Shown: positions 1 through 7,064, numbered from the stretch's first letter. The stretch is DNA of 9,412 bases from WHTX01 sp038255145 (GCA_038255145.1 JBBSLP010000110.1:1-9412); one strand, 5' to 3'. Made by a program: numbers and translations. Notes: generated by a model from the sequence alone, not told the origin.

Positions 1-140
1 AGACCGACTTCCCCCACCCCACCTGCCTCTACCCCAAGAGCGACGAGCGGGTGCGCAAGTCGATCATCGGGCTGACGCCCGAGGTCCGCAAGCGCATCCT
101 GCAGGACAACGCCGCCGAGCTCTACAAGATCCCGGTCTGA
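1..140 (+). CDS. C-terminal end of an amidohydrolase-family (PF04909-like) metal-dependent hydrolase, 5' truncated
   Basis: Only the last 45 codons are in the window; the frame runs from base 3 to a TGA at 138-140. The fragment begins TDFPHP, which matches the conserved Asp near the C-terminus of TIM-barrel amidohydrolases of the 'amidohydrolase 2' group. In that family this residue binds metal or activates the catalytic water. It ends with the typical tail 'I-L-x-D-N-A-A-x-L-Y-x-I' (ILQDNAAELYKIPV), the closing helix of the barrel in this family. The substrate cannot be told from this fragment. Family members act in decarboxylation or hydrolysis during breakdown of aromatic and other compounds, which would fit the CoA-transferase and oxidoreductase genes further right, but those are on the opposite strand and not in the same transcript. 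Family assignment is fairly sure; exact function is unknown. Confidence 0.8.
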   Translation, partial: TDFPHPTCLYPKSDERVRKSIIGLTPEVRKRILQDNAAELYKIPV

Positions 141-193
141 CGCGGTCGTCGTCGGGCGGGCAGGGGCGACTGGGGTCGGCCGCGGTCGACCCC

Positions 194-199
194 TAGTCT
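194..199 (+). promoter_or_regulatory. -10 promoter hexamer TAGTCT for the leader frame and the downstream membrane protein
   Basis: TAGTCT fits the actinobacterial -10 consensus TANNNT. It is followed by exactly 6 nt and then a GTG at 206, so the transcript would start at or next to that GTG. The same layout (TAGCCT, 6 nt, GTG) occurs at 8333-8347, which supports reading both as leaderless promoters. No convincing -35 is visible 17-18 nt upstream, which is common for this promoter class. The element lies 54 nt after the amidohydrolase stop, so the membrane-protein gene need not depend on read-through. Confidence 0.5.
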
Positions 200-205
200 T
201 CCGAT

Positions 206-262
206 GTGTCACGCCCGGGAGACGTCACCGCCGCCCCCGCCGCCCGCCCGTCGGCGCCGTGA
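206..262 (+). CDS. Putative leaderless 18-codon leader peptide, translationally coupled to the downstream gene
   Basis: This short frame starts at a GTG exactly 6 nt after the TAGTCT hexamer and reads VSRPGDVTAAPAARPSAP. Its TGA (260-262) overlaps the GTG start of the membrane protein (259-261) in a GTGA arrangement, the classical geometry for termination-reinitiation. The main gene has no Shine-Dalgarno sequence: the 30 nt before it are almost all C and G without an AGGAG-like core. It also has no earlier ATG or GTG in its frame downstream of the predicted transcript start. The peptide is probably not functional itself; its likely role is to deliver ribosomes to the main start. In a GC-rich genome a short open frame can arise by chance, so the support is positional only. 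A competing ATG at 204 opens another frame to 287 but sits only 4 nt from the -10 box. Confidence 0.4.
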   Translation: MSRPGDVTAAPAARPSAP

Positions 263-2487
263 CCCTGCTCGATCGTCAGGGTCGTGATGTCGCGCCCCCG
301 CCCGCCTCGGGACGGCGGCTCGACCTGCGGGTGCCGCTGTTCGCCACCGCGGCGTTCCTGGGGGCGGGCCTGGTCTTCCTGATCCAGCCCATGGTCGTGC
401 GCCTGGTGCTGCCCTCGCTCGGGGGCAGCCCGGCGGTGTGGACCACGGCCTCGGTCTTCTTCCAGGCCGTGCTCCTGGCCGGGTACGGCTACGCCCACCT
501 CTCCACCCGGGCCCTGGGCCTGCGACGCCAGCCCGTCGTGCACCTGGCCGTGCTGGCCGTGCCCCTGGTGGTGCTGCCCCTGGCCCTGCCCAGCGGTTGG
601 CGTCCGCCGACGTCGGGATCCCCGGTGTTGTGGCTGGTGGCCACCCTGGCCGTGTCGGTGGGGCTGCCCTACTTCGCCATCTCGTCGGCCAGTCCGCTGC
701 TGCAGCGCTGGTTCTCGGCCACCGACCACCCCCGGGCCGCGGACCCCTACTTCCTGTACGCCGCCGGCAACGCCGGCAGCATGGTCGGGCTGCTGGCCTA
801 CCCGGTGCTGGTCGAGCCCACGCTCAGCCTCCGCCAGCAGGCGTGGTTGTGGAGCGGCCTGTACGCGGTGTTCCTGGTCCTGGCCGTGCTGGCGGTGGTC
901 GTCGTGCGTCGGTCGGGCCCGCCGCTGGTGGCGGCCGCGGCGGCACCCGCCCGGCCGGAGGCGGCGCCGTCGTGGGTGCAGCGGGGGCGTTGGGTGTTCC
1001 TGGCCGCGGTGCCGGCCAGCCTGCTGCTGGGGGTGACCACCAGCCTGACCACCGACGTCGCCTCCGTGCCCTTCTTGTGGGTGCTGCCCCTGGCCGTCTA
1101 CCTGGCCACCTTCGTCATCGCCTTCGGCCGGCGGCGCCTGCCCCTGGCCCTGCCCTCGACCCTGGTGCCGGTGGCCGTGGCCCTGGTGGCGGCCACCCAA
1201 CTCCTGGGTGGGTCCCGCCTGGCCGGTGCGGTGGTGCTGCTCCACCTGACCACCCTGTTCCTGGTCGGACTGCTGTGCCACGGACGCCTGGCTGCCGACC
1301 GACCCGACCCCAGCCGCCTCACCGGCTACTTCTTCCTCATCTCCCTGGGGGGCGTGGTGGGTGGGGCGTTCAACGCCCTGGTGGCGCCCCTGGTCTTCGA
1401 CGGCGTGCACGAGCTGCCCCTGGCGCTGGGCCTGGCCCTGTTGGCCCGCCCGGTGGCGGTGTCGGCCGGTCGCCGGTCGCTGCTCTGGGGCCTGGTCGGT
1501 CTGGCCGGGGTGCCTGCGGCCTACGTGGCCGTGGACGAGCTGCGCCACGACACCAGCTCGCCGTGGCTGGTGGCCCTGGCCTGCGTGGTCGTGGCTGTGC
1601 TCTACCTGCGTACCCGGGTCACGGGCGCCCTGGCCCTGGCCGGCCTGCTGGTCATGGCCGCCACCCCGCCGGTGGGGACGGTGCTCAGCGAGCGGACGTT
1701 CTTCGGCGTGCTGCGGGTGCAGCAGGCCGGCGGGTTCACCACCCTGCGCCACGGCACGACCGTGCACGGCCGCCAACCGCTCGACCCCATCGACCGGGCC
1801 AACCCGTCGAGCTACTACCACCCCAGCGGGCCCATCGGTCAGCTGTTCTCGTCCTACGCCCTCGATCCCCGCCTGGCCCGCATCGCCGTGGTCGGTCTGG
1901 GCACGGGCACCTTCACCGCCTACGCCCGGCCCAACCGGGAGGTGACCTTTTACGAGATCGACCCCGCCGTGGTCGACATCGCCTCGAACCCGCGGTGGTT
2001 CACCTACCTGTCAGGGGCGCAAGGGCCGGTGGACATCGTGCTGGGCGACGCCCGGCTGTCGCTGCAGCGGGAGCCGGCGGCCAGCTACGGGATGCTGGTG
2101 CTCGACGCGTTCACCTCGGACGCCGTGCCCTCGCACCTGCTGACCACCGAGGCCATCCGCCTCTACTTCGACAAGCTCGAGGCGCACGGCCTGGTGGTGC
2201 TGAACATCTCCAACCGCTACCTGGACCTCACCCCGGTGCTGGCCGGCGCTGTCGAGGATCTGGGTCTGAGTGGCGTGGTCCTGGCCGACGCCGAGCTGAC
2301 CCGGCCCCAGATCGAGCAGGGCAAGACGGCCTCGACCTGGGTCGTGCTCGCCCGAGATGCGGCCGACCTGGTGCCGCTGGAGCACAGCGGGGTCGAGCCC
2401 ATCCCCCTGGCCCGCCGCGACGGCATCGACGCCTGGACCGACGACCACTCCAACCTGCTGGAGATCCTCGACCTGCGCTGGTGGTAG
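259..2487 (+). CDS. Fused multi-spanning membrane protein with C-terminal spermidine-synthase-like domain
   Basis: 742 residues. Residues about 26-472 form a long series of hydrophobic segments (roughly 12-14 predicted by eye). They begin with the family signature FLIQPM...LPSLGGSPAVW (40-61) and VFFQAVLLAGYGYAH (66-80), typical of proteins annotated 'fused MFS/spermidine synthase'. Residues about 480-742 form a Rossmann-type aminopropyltransferase-like domain: nucleotide-binding loop VVGLGTGT (544-551), acidic strand end YEID (565-568), GDAR (596-599) and LDAFTSDAVPSHL (615-627). The conserved tail WTDDHSNLL (726-734) is typical of this fused group. The canonical spermidine-synthase segment around the catalytic Asp is replaced by DAFTSDAVP, so true polyamine synthesis is doubtful; the substrate is unknown. 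The protein should sit in the cytoplasmic membrane with a cytosolic enzyme domain. GTG 259 is the first possible start after the predicted promoter; GTG 331 is an alternative that would still keep all membrane segments. Confidence 0.88.
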   Translation: MTLLDRQGRDVAPPPASGRRLDLRVPLFATAAFLGAGLVFLIQPMVVRLVLPSLGGSPAVWTTASVFFQAVLLAGYGYAHLSTRALGLRRQPVVHLAVLAVPLVVLPLALPSGWRPPTSGSPVLWLVATLAVSVGLPYFAISSASPLLQRWFSATDHPRAADPYFLYAAGNAGSMVGLLAYPVLVEPTLSLRQQAWLWSGLYAVFLVLAVLAVVVVRRSGPPLVAAAAAPARPEAAPSWVQRGRWVFLAAVPASLLLGVTTSLTTDVASVPFLWVLPLAVYLATFVIAFGRRRLPLALPSTLVPVAVALVAATQLLGGSRLAGAVVLLHLTTLFLVGLLCHGRLAADRPDPSRLTGYFFLISLGGVVGGAFNALVAPLVFDGVHELPLALGLALLARPVAVSAGRRSLLWGLVGLAGVPAAYVAVDELRHDTSSPWLVALACVVVAVLYLRTRVTGALALAGLLVMAATPPVGTVLSERTFFGVLRVQQAGGFTTLRHGTTVHGRQPLDPIDRANPSSYYHPSGPIGQLFSSYALDPRLARIAVVGLGTGTFTAYARPNREVTFYEIDPAVVDIASNPRWFTYLSGAQGPVDIVLGDARLSLQREPAASYGMLVLDAFTSDAVPSHLLTTEAIRLYFDKLEAHGLVVLNISNRYLDLTPVLAGAVEDLGLSGVVLADAELTRPQIEQGKTASTWVVLARDAADLVPLEHSGVEPIPLARRDGIDAWTDDHSNLLEILDLRWW

Positions 2488-2507
2488 GCCCGCCCCGATG
2501 AGCGGCG

Positions 2508-3010
2508 TCACGCGCACCCCGCCAAGACCGCCCCGACCGTCGCCGCCAGCTCGACCCCCCGGTCGTCCTCGTCCTGGCTGGTAGCCACCAGCACCCTCCA
2601 GCCTTGTGCCTCCAGACGGTTTCGTCGTCGGGCGGTGTCACGGTGGGCCCGCCGGGCGCCGTGCCAACGGAACGAGTCGAGCTCGATGGCGACCTGCACC
2701 TCGGCCCACGCCAGGTCGATTCGGGCCAGCACCCGGCCATCGCCGCCGAGGACCGGGTGCTGCAGCACGGGGAGAGCAGCGCGGCCGGGCCGGCGGAGCG
2801 GACGGCGGCGAATGCCTGCTGACGCCACGTCGCCGTCGAGCCCTGCCAGCGGTGCACGCCCGGCGCCAATCGCACCAGCAGCCCGCGGGCGGTCAGGCCC
2901 TGGGTCATGCGGTCGGTGACGCCGCAGACGTGCAGATCGTGTCGGGTCAGGACGCCGTGCTGGCGGCTGGCCAGGACTGCCGCCCGGGCCGGAGGGTTGC
3001 TGGGTTCCAC
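2508..3010 (-). pseudogene. Broken AbiEi-like/DUF559 gene: internal deletion plus frame change
   Basis: Reading leftwards from GTG 3010, about 80 residues resemble the N-terminal helix-turn-helix region of actinobacterial AbiEi-antitoxin-like proteins: ASRQHGVLTRHDLHVCGV, then a TARGLLVRLAPGVHRW-type stretch and GPAALLS. Around 2770-2785 this homology stops, and a different frame picks up VLQHPVLGGDGRVLARIDLAW, then AIELDSFRWHG and EAQGWRVLVATS, ending at TGA 2510-2508. That second part is a recognisable DUF559 (Vsr-like, PD-(D/E)xK-related) nuclease-like domain with its Asp, ELD, His and GW positions retained. Intact relatives are usually about 280-300 residues; here about 100 residues between the two domains are missing and the frames do not match, so a simple sequencing slip cannot explain it. 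A GTG at 2828 could still give a 106-residue DUF559-only product, but no good ribosome site precedes it. The gene converges on the membrane-protein gene with a 20-nt gap. Confidence 0.72.
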
Positions 3011-3025
3011 CTGACTGACGTCAGG
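3010..3025. repeat. Short inverted repeat next to the start of the broken DUF559 gene
   Basis: CCTGAC-TGAC-GTCAGG is a perfect 6-bp inverted repeat with a 4-nt centre, and it contains the 10-nt palindrome CTGACGTCAG (3015-3024). It abuts the GTG start of the broken gene on the minus strand. It could be a relic operator or a hairpin blocking the start; the sequence alone does not decide. No clear -10 box was found for that gene. Confidence 0.35.
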
Positions 3026-3152
3026 CAGCAGGCGTGACAGCGAAGGTCACCCCGCCCGCCGTGAACCGTCGACACCTGTTGGGCTGCTGTTCTCCCGAGT
3101 TGGCGATGAGCGCAGCCCTGGCCGCCGCCAGTCGGGCAACCGGGGAAGCTCC

Positions 3153-3169
3153 TCAACCGTGGCGGTTGA
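3153..3169. terminator. Possible hairpin downstream of the oxidoreductase gene
   Basis: TCAACCG-TGG-CGGTTGA forms a perfect 7-bp stem with a 3-nt loop, 54 nt past the stop of the minus-strand oxidoreductase gene. It is immediately followed by a GACGATCGTC palindrome (3168-3177) and, closer to the stop, by CGGGCCGGCCCG (3197-3208). No T-run follows on the minus strand, so it would be an intrinsic terminator only in the loose, U-tract-free sense proposed for some actinobacteria. Otherwise the 213-nt spacer 3011-3223 shows no gene, tRNA or recognised riboswitch. Confidence 0.25.
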
Positions 3170-3223
3170 CGATCGTCCCGAGAACCGGCAGACCGGCGGG
3201 CCGGCCCGGCGGCAGGCGAGCGG

Positions 3224-4294
3224 TCAGGTCCAGGGCTTGATGACGGGGAGGACCTCGGCGGCGAACAGGCGCAAGGAGGCTTCGGCTTCGTCGATGGGGA
3301 TGCCACCGAAGCGGAAGCAGGTGGCGAGCTCGAAGGGGCCGACGATGTCGCGGCGCTCCTCGAACTTGGCGATGATCTGCTCGGGGGTGCCGTAGGCGTT
3401 GGCCCGCAGCAGGCCGGCCAGGAAGCCCTCGAAGCCGATCTTCTGGAGCGCTTCGGCCTGCTTGCCGTAGGCGTCGTAGCCCTTGGTCTGGGCGAAGTGG
3501 TCGCCCATCATCTCGTAGTGCTCGAGCAGGGAGAGCAGGTAGGCGGCCTGATAGCGCTCGCCGGCCTCCTTGGCGTAGTCGGCGTCGGGGTGGCAGAAGC
3601 AGAAGTCGGCCGTCATCGGCGGGGGCGGGGCTTGGCCCGTCTCCTCCTGGTAGCGCAGCCGCCACTTCTCGATGGCCGGCACCCGCTTCTCCCAGCGGGC
3701 CTCGGAGAACATGATCATGCGGGCGCCGATGCGGGCTGCGGCCTCGATGGAGTCGGGCGAGTTGGCCACCGCGTAGGTCCGGTCCTTGAACGACCGGGTC
3801 GGTCGGGGGCGGATCTCGGTTCGGGGCTGGGGGTAGAAGGGCCCGTCACCCTCGATGAACCCGCTCTCCAGCGCCTCGGTGATCATCACCGACGCCTCGT
3901 CGAAGCGCTCCCGGGTCTCGTCCATCTCCACGCCCCGGAACGGTGCGTACTCCCGTCGGGACAGGCCCCGGCCCATGCCCAGCCGCACCCGACCCCCGGA
4001 CAGCTGGTCGAGCACGGCCACCTTCTCGGCCACCCGCAACGGCTCGTTCCAGGGGAGGATGATGGCGGCGGTGCCCAGGCCGATGCGCTCGGTGCGCCCG
4101 GCCAGGTAGGTCAGGAACTGCACGTTGTCGGGGCACAGGGCGTAGTCGAAGAAGTGGTGCTCGACGGGCCACACGGCGTCGAAGCCGAGGTCCTCGGCCA
4201 GGAGCGCCAGCTTCACCTCTTCGTCGAAGACCTGGCCATCGGTCATCGACTCCCAGCCGGCCGATGCGAAGATGTGCTGCGTCCCGACGTCCAC
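3224..4294 (-). CDS. LLM-class (bacterial luciferase-like) flavin-dependent oxidoreductase
   Basis: 356 residues. The protein has the luciferase-like TIM-barrel layout: N-terminal strand MDVGTQHIFAS, AEDLGFDAVWPVEHHFFD (33-50, with the conserved E-H-H), RTERIGLGTAAIILPWNEP (67-85), then the family hallmark VAEKVAVLDQLSGGRVRLGMG (88-108) and GRG-SRREYAPF. Members use reduced FMN or F420 to oxidise or reduce small organic substrates in the cytosol. The cofactor and substrate cannot be read from the sequence. The GTG at 4294 was chosen because AGGGGG (4305-4300) lies 5 nt upstream and homology starts right there; the open frame continues upstream to 4519 but is non-homologous and overlaps the CoA-transferase gene. 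It lies 49 nt downstream of that gene on the same strand, so the two are probably co-transcribed and act on the same compound class. Confidence 0.9.
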   Translation of the reverse strand: MDVGTQHIFASAGWESMTDGQVFDEEVKLALLAEDLGFDAVWPVEHHFFDYALCPDNVQFLTYLAGRTERIGLGTAAIILPWNEPLRVAEKVAVLDQLSGGRVRLGMGRGLSRREYAPFRGVEMDETRERFDEASVMITEALESGFIEGDGPFYPQPRTEIRPRPTRSFKDRTYAVANSPDSIEAAARIGARMIMFSEARWEKRVPAIEKWRLRYQEETGQAPPPPMTADFCFCHPDADYAKEAGERYQAAYLLSLLEHYEMMGDHFAQTKGYDAYGKQAEALQKIGFEGFLAGLLRANAYGTPEQIIAKFEERRDIVGPFELATCFRFGGIPIDEAEASLRLFAAEVLPVIKPWT

Positions 4295-4299
4295 GTGAT

Positions 4300-4305
4300 C
4301 CCCCT
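4300..4305 (-). promoter_or_regulatory. Ribosome-binding site that fixes the oxidoreductase start
   Basis: On the minus strand AGGGGG precedes the GTG at 4294 by 5 nt (ATCAC). It is the only purine-rich core upstream of the point where luciferase-family homology begins, and it selects GTG 4294 over the longer open frame. Confidence 0.65.
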
Positions 4306-4343
4306 GCCCCACGAAACCAGCGTTGGCTCGATGCCTCGGGACC

Positions 4344-7061
4344 CTAGCGCTGCGCGGTGACGGCCGGCTCAGCCGCCGCTGCCACGAGATCGGCCCCATC
4401 GGCCCGTGCGGGAGCACCGCCGAACAGGTCGTGGTCGTGCTGGCCCAGACAGGGCGCCGCCGCCCACCGCCACGTGCCCGGCTCGGTGCGCAATGGGGTA
4501 CCGGGACCGGACACCTCACCGATGGCGGGGTGGAGCTGGCGCTGCCAGAAGCCGCTGGCGGCCAGGTGGGGATCAGCCCGCAGGTCGGCGATGGTGTTGA
4601 CCGGGGTGATGGGGATGCCCCGGCGCTGGCCCTCGCGGAACAGTTCCAGCTTGGGGTGCTGCAGCGTGAGCTCCTCGGTCCACAGGCCCACGGCGTCCAT
4701 GGCCTCGTAGCGGACCCGCAGATCGCCGAAGATGGGTTCGAGCACGGCCTCGTTGCCGGTCCCGTCGTGGATCCACTGGGCCATGGCCGCCCAGTGCGCG
4801 GGCTGCAGGACCAGGAACGACACGAAGCCGTCGGCGCAGGGGTACAGGCCGAAGGGGCTGGTCAGCGGGCGTCGGTTGCCAGCCCGGGCCCGGTGGACCT
4901 GGTCGTCGAGGAAGACCGGCGCCCCCGTCTCCGCCGCCAACCACTGGCAGCCCTCGGCCACGGCGATGTCGACGACCTGGCCCTTGCCGTAGAGGCTGGT
5001 CCGGGCCCGCACGGCCAGTAGGGCACCGATGGCGGCGTTCATGGAGGCCACGTGGTAGGCGAGCTGGATGGCCGGCGCCGGTCCCACCGGGGCCCGGTCG
5101 GGGAAGCCCAGCGTGTAGAGGACGCCCGAGGCCGCCCACGCCACCAGGTCCGATCCCTGCCACCCCCGCTTCGGTCCCGTCAGCCCGAAGGGGGTCACGG
5201 CCACCCACACCAGGCCGGGGGCATCGTCGGCCAGGGACCGCGGGCCGAGGGCGAGCTCGTCCCAACGCCCGGGCCCGTCGGCCTCGATGACCACGTCGGC
5301 CGAGGCCAGCAGCGCCCGCAGTCGATCGCGGTCGGCGCCGCCGGCAGCACCACCGGTCCCGAGGTCGACCACGACGCTGCGCTTGGCGGCCCCGAAGGTG
5401 GCGAACCACAGCCCGGCTTCGGGCCCGTCCAGGTCGGGGGCCCGGGGCGACAGGTGGCGCAAGGGGTGTCCGGTGGGCGGCTCGACCACGACGACCTCGG
5501 CCCCGAGGCCGGCCAACAGCATGGTGCCGTAGGCGCTGGACAGCGCCGCACCCTGGGTCGGCGAGAGCCCGGTCAGGTCGACGACGCGCAGCCCGGCCAG
5601 CGGCTGGCCCGTCGTTCCGTCGTCACCAGGCAGGCGGGCATGGCCGTTGGTCGGTTCCGGCGACGCGTCGTCGGATGTCGTGTCGACGGCGGCGGCGCGG
5701 GAGCTGCGGGTGCCAGCGGGACTGCTGCGATCGCCGCCGTCGAGGCCGGGGACGAGGGTGGGCAGGAAGGCGTCGTAGGGGCGGTGCAGGCGGCGTCCGG
5801 GCTCGATGGGCCGGAAGGCGGCGCGGGCCGCGACCATGTCGTCGACCTCGGCGGGGTCGTAGCCCAGCTCGGCCAGGAGCTCGTCGGTGTCCTCGCCCAT
5901 GATCGGCCCCGCCCGCAGGGTGTCGCCGGGGGTGGCCCCGAGCTTGATGGGCACGTCCATGAACAGGTCGCGGCCGAAACGGGTCGAGGGGCGCACGGGG
6001 AACCATCCCCGGTCCCGGACCTGGGGGTCGGTGACGACGCCCTCGATGTCGTGCACCGGGTGGGCGGCGACGCCGGCGCCCTGCAGCTCGGCGGCGGCGT
6101 CGACCGGGCTGCGGGTGGCCGTCCACGCGGCGATGTGCCCGTCGATCTCGTCGTGGCGGGCCCGACGCGTGGCCAGGTCCAGGGCGGCGAGCTCGGCTCC
6201 CAGGTCCAGGACCTGGCACGTGGCCTGCCACGCCGCCTCCGACGTCACCGACAGGGCCAGCCAGCGATCGTCGCCGTGGCCGGGGTACACGCCTTCGGGT
6301 GCGCTCCAGGCCAGGCGGTTGCCGTCACGCGATGGCGCCCCGCCGCCCAGCTGCTGTTGCAGGAGGTAGGGGGCCAGCAGGCACACGGTGGCCTCGAACT
6401 GGTTGACCTCGATGTGTTCGCCCCGCCCGGTGTGGTCCCGGCGGGCCAGGGCGGCAAGCACCCCCAAGGTGGCGTGCAGTCCCGACAGGTAGTCGGGCGG
6501 CGAGATGGTGGCCACGCCGGCGGGTTCCTGGTCGGCGTAGCCGGTGAGGTCGTCGAGGCCCACGAGCGGGGCCTGGTTGGGGCCCCAGGCCAGGAAGTCG
6601 TAGTAGGGCGTGGTGGGATCCGAGCCGAAGCCGGGCAGCACGGCGTAGATCAGCTGGGGACGAAGGGCCCGCAGGCTGGCCTCGTCGAGGCCGAGGGCGG
6701 TGATGGCCGGTGCCGAGTAGTTGCTGATGAACACGTCGGCCGTGGCCAGGAGTCGACGCATTGCCTCGGCCCCGGCGGGGGACTTGAGGTCCAGGCCCAG
6801 GCTGCGCTTGCCCGCCATCATCTCGTTCACGTAGGGCCCGGTGTCGCAGGCGAAGCGGGACAGGTCCTCGGGGCCACCGGCCAACCAGGCCGAGCCGAAC
6901 AGGCGCACGACGTCGGGGTTGCCCGCCGACTCGATCTTGATCACCTCGGCCCCGAAGTGGTGCAGCATGCGGCCGCAGGTCGGTGCGGCGATGGCGATGG
7001 ACAGCTCCACCACCCGCAGGCCGGCCAACGGCAGCGCCGTCCGGTCCGTCCGCTCCGTCAT
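4344..7061 (-). CDS. Tandem-domain class III (CaiB/BaiF-type) CoA-transferase, C-terminal half apparently lacking the catalytic Asp
   Basis: 905 residues, about twice the usual length of about 400, with two PF02515-type domains. Domain 1 (about 10-430) has LAGLRVVELSIAIAAPTCGR (12-31), FGAEVIKIES (36-45), GKRSLGLDL (84-92) and SPPDYLSGLHATLG (187-200). Asp190 sits where formyl-CoA transferase has its acyl-carrying Asp, and TGRGEHIEV follows. A hydrophilic, Ser/Asp/Gly-rich linker (about 440-486) leads to domain 2 (about 487-880): LAGLRVVDLTGLS, LAGLGAEVVVVEPP (516-529), AKRSVVVDL (559-567), PAIQLAYHVASMNAAIG (663-679) and GKGQVVDIA. Aligning the two halves puts Tyr669 opposite Asp190. Class III enzymes move CoA between acyl-CoAs and free carboxylates and form interlocked dimers; a fusion may fold as an internal dimer with one active site. 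The substrate is unknown. ATG 7061 has GAGGGGGG 3 nt upstream. The open frame continues to 8201, but that part is antisense to the CAP gene. Confidence 0.9.
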   Translation of the reverse strand: MTERTDRTALPLAGLRVVELSIAIAAPTCGRMLHHFGAEVIKIESAGNPDVVRLFGSAWLAGGPEDLSRFACDTGPYVNEMMAGKRSLGLDLKSPAGAEAMRRLLATADVFISNYSAPAITALGLDEASLRALRPQLIYAVLPGFGSDPTTPYYDFLAWGPNQAPLVGLDDLTGYADQEPAGVATISPPDYLSGLHATLGVLAALARRDHTGRGEHIEVNQFEATVCLLAPYLLQQQLGGGAPSRDGNRLAWSAPEGVYPGHGDDRWLALSVTSEAAWQATCQVLDLGAELAALDLATRRARHDEIDGHIAAWTATRSPVDAAAELQGAGVAAHPVHDIEGVVTDPQVRDRGWFPVRPSTRFGRDLFMDVPIKLGATPGDTLRAGPIMGEDTDELLAELGYDPAEVDDMVAARAAFRPIEPGRRLHRPYDAFLPTLVPGLDGGDRSSPAGTRSSRAAAVDTTSDDASPEPTNGHARLPGDDGTTGQPLAGLRVVDLTGLSPTQGAALSSAYGTMLLAGLGAEVVVVEPPTGHPLRHLSPRAPDLDGPEAGLWFATFGAAKRSVVVDLGTGGAAGGADRDRLRALLASADVVIEADGPGRWDELALGPRSLADDAPGLVWVAVTPFGLTGPKRGWQGSDLVAWAASGVLYTLGFPDRAPVGPAPAIQLAYHVASMNAAIGALLAVRARTSLYGKGQVVDIAVAEGCQWLAAETGAPVFLDDQVHRARAGNRRPLTSPFGLYPCADGFVSFLVLQPAHWAAMAQWIHDGTGNEAVLEPIFGDLRVRYEAMDAVGLWTEELTLQHPKLELFREGQRRGIPITPVNTIADLRADPHLAASGFWQRQLHPAIGEVSGPGTPLRTEPGTWRWAAAPCLGQHDHDLFGGAPARADGADLVAAAAEPAVTAQR

Positions 7062-7064
7062 GGT

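Noticed and set aside
204..287. 27-codon frame from ATG 204 containing six prolines and four arginines
   Set aside because: Considered as a stalling leader peptide linked to polyamine control. Its ATG is only 4 nt from the -10 box, so it is probably outside the transcript; kept only as an alternative to the GTG 206 frame.
193..1821. 542-residue open frame on the minus strand
   Set aside because: It is antisense to the membrane-protein gene, composed of Gly/His/Gln/Arg-rich low-complexity sequence without recognisable motifs; a GC-rich shadow frame.
438..2501. 687-residue open frame on the plus strand, and the similar 5052-7097 frame
   Set aside because: Both are out of frame with, or antisense to, proteins with clear homology, and are Arg/Gly/Pro-rich without domain motifs.
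2228..2770. Continuation of the N-terminal frame of the broken DUF559 gene to 2228
   Set aside because: After about 2770 the homology moves to another frame; the remainder is Arg/Pro-rich and runs into the antisense of the membrane-protein gene.
3034..3240. 68-residue plus-strand frame in the spacer
   Set aside because: It shows no motif or ribosome site, and it covers the inverted repeats and the 3' end of the oxidoreductase gene.
4295..4519. N-terminal extension of the oxidoreductase frame
   Set aside because: It overlaps the end of the CoA-transferase gene, has no luciferase-family sequence, and GTG 4294 has AGGGGG at 5 nt.
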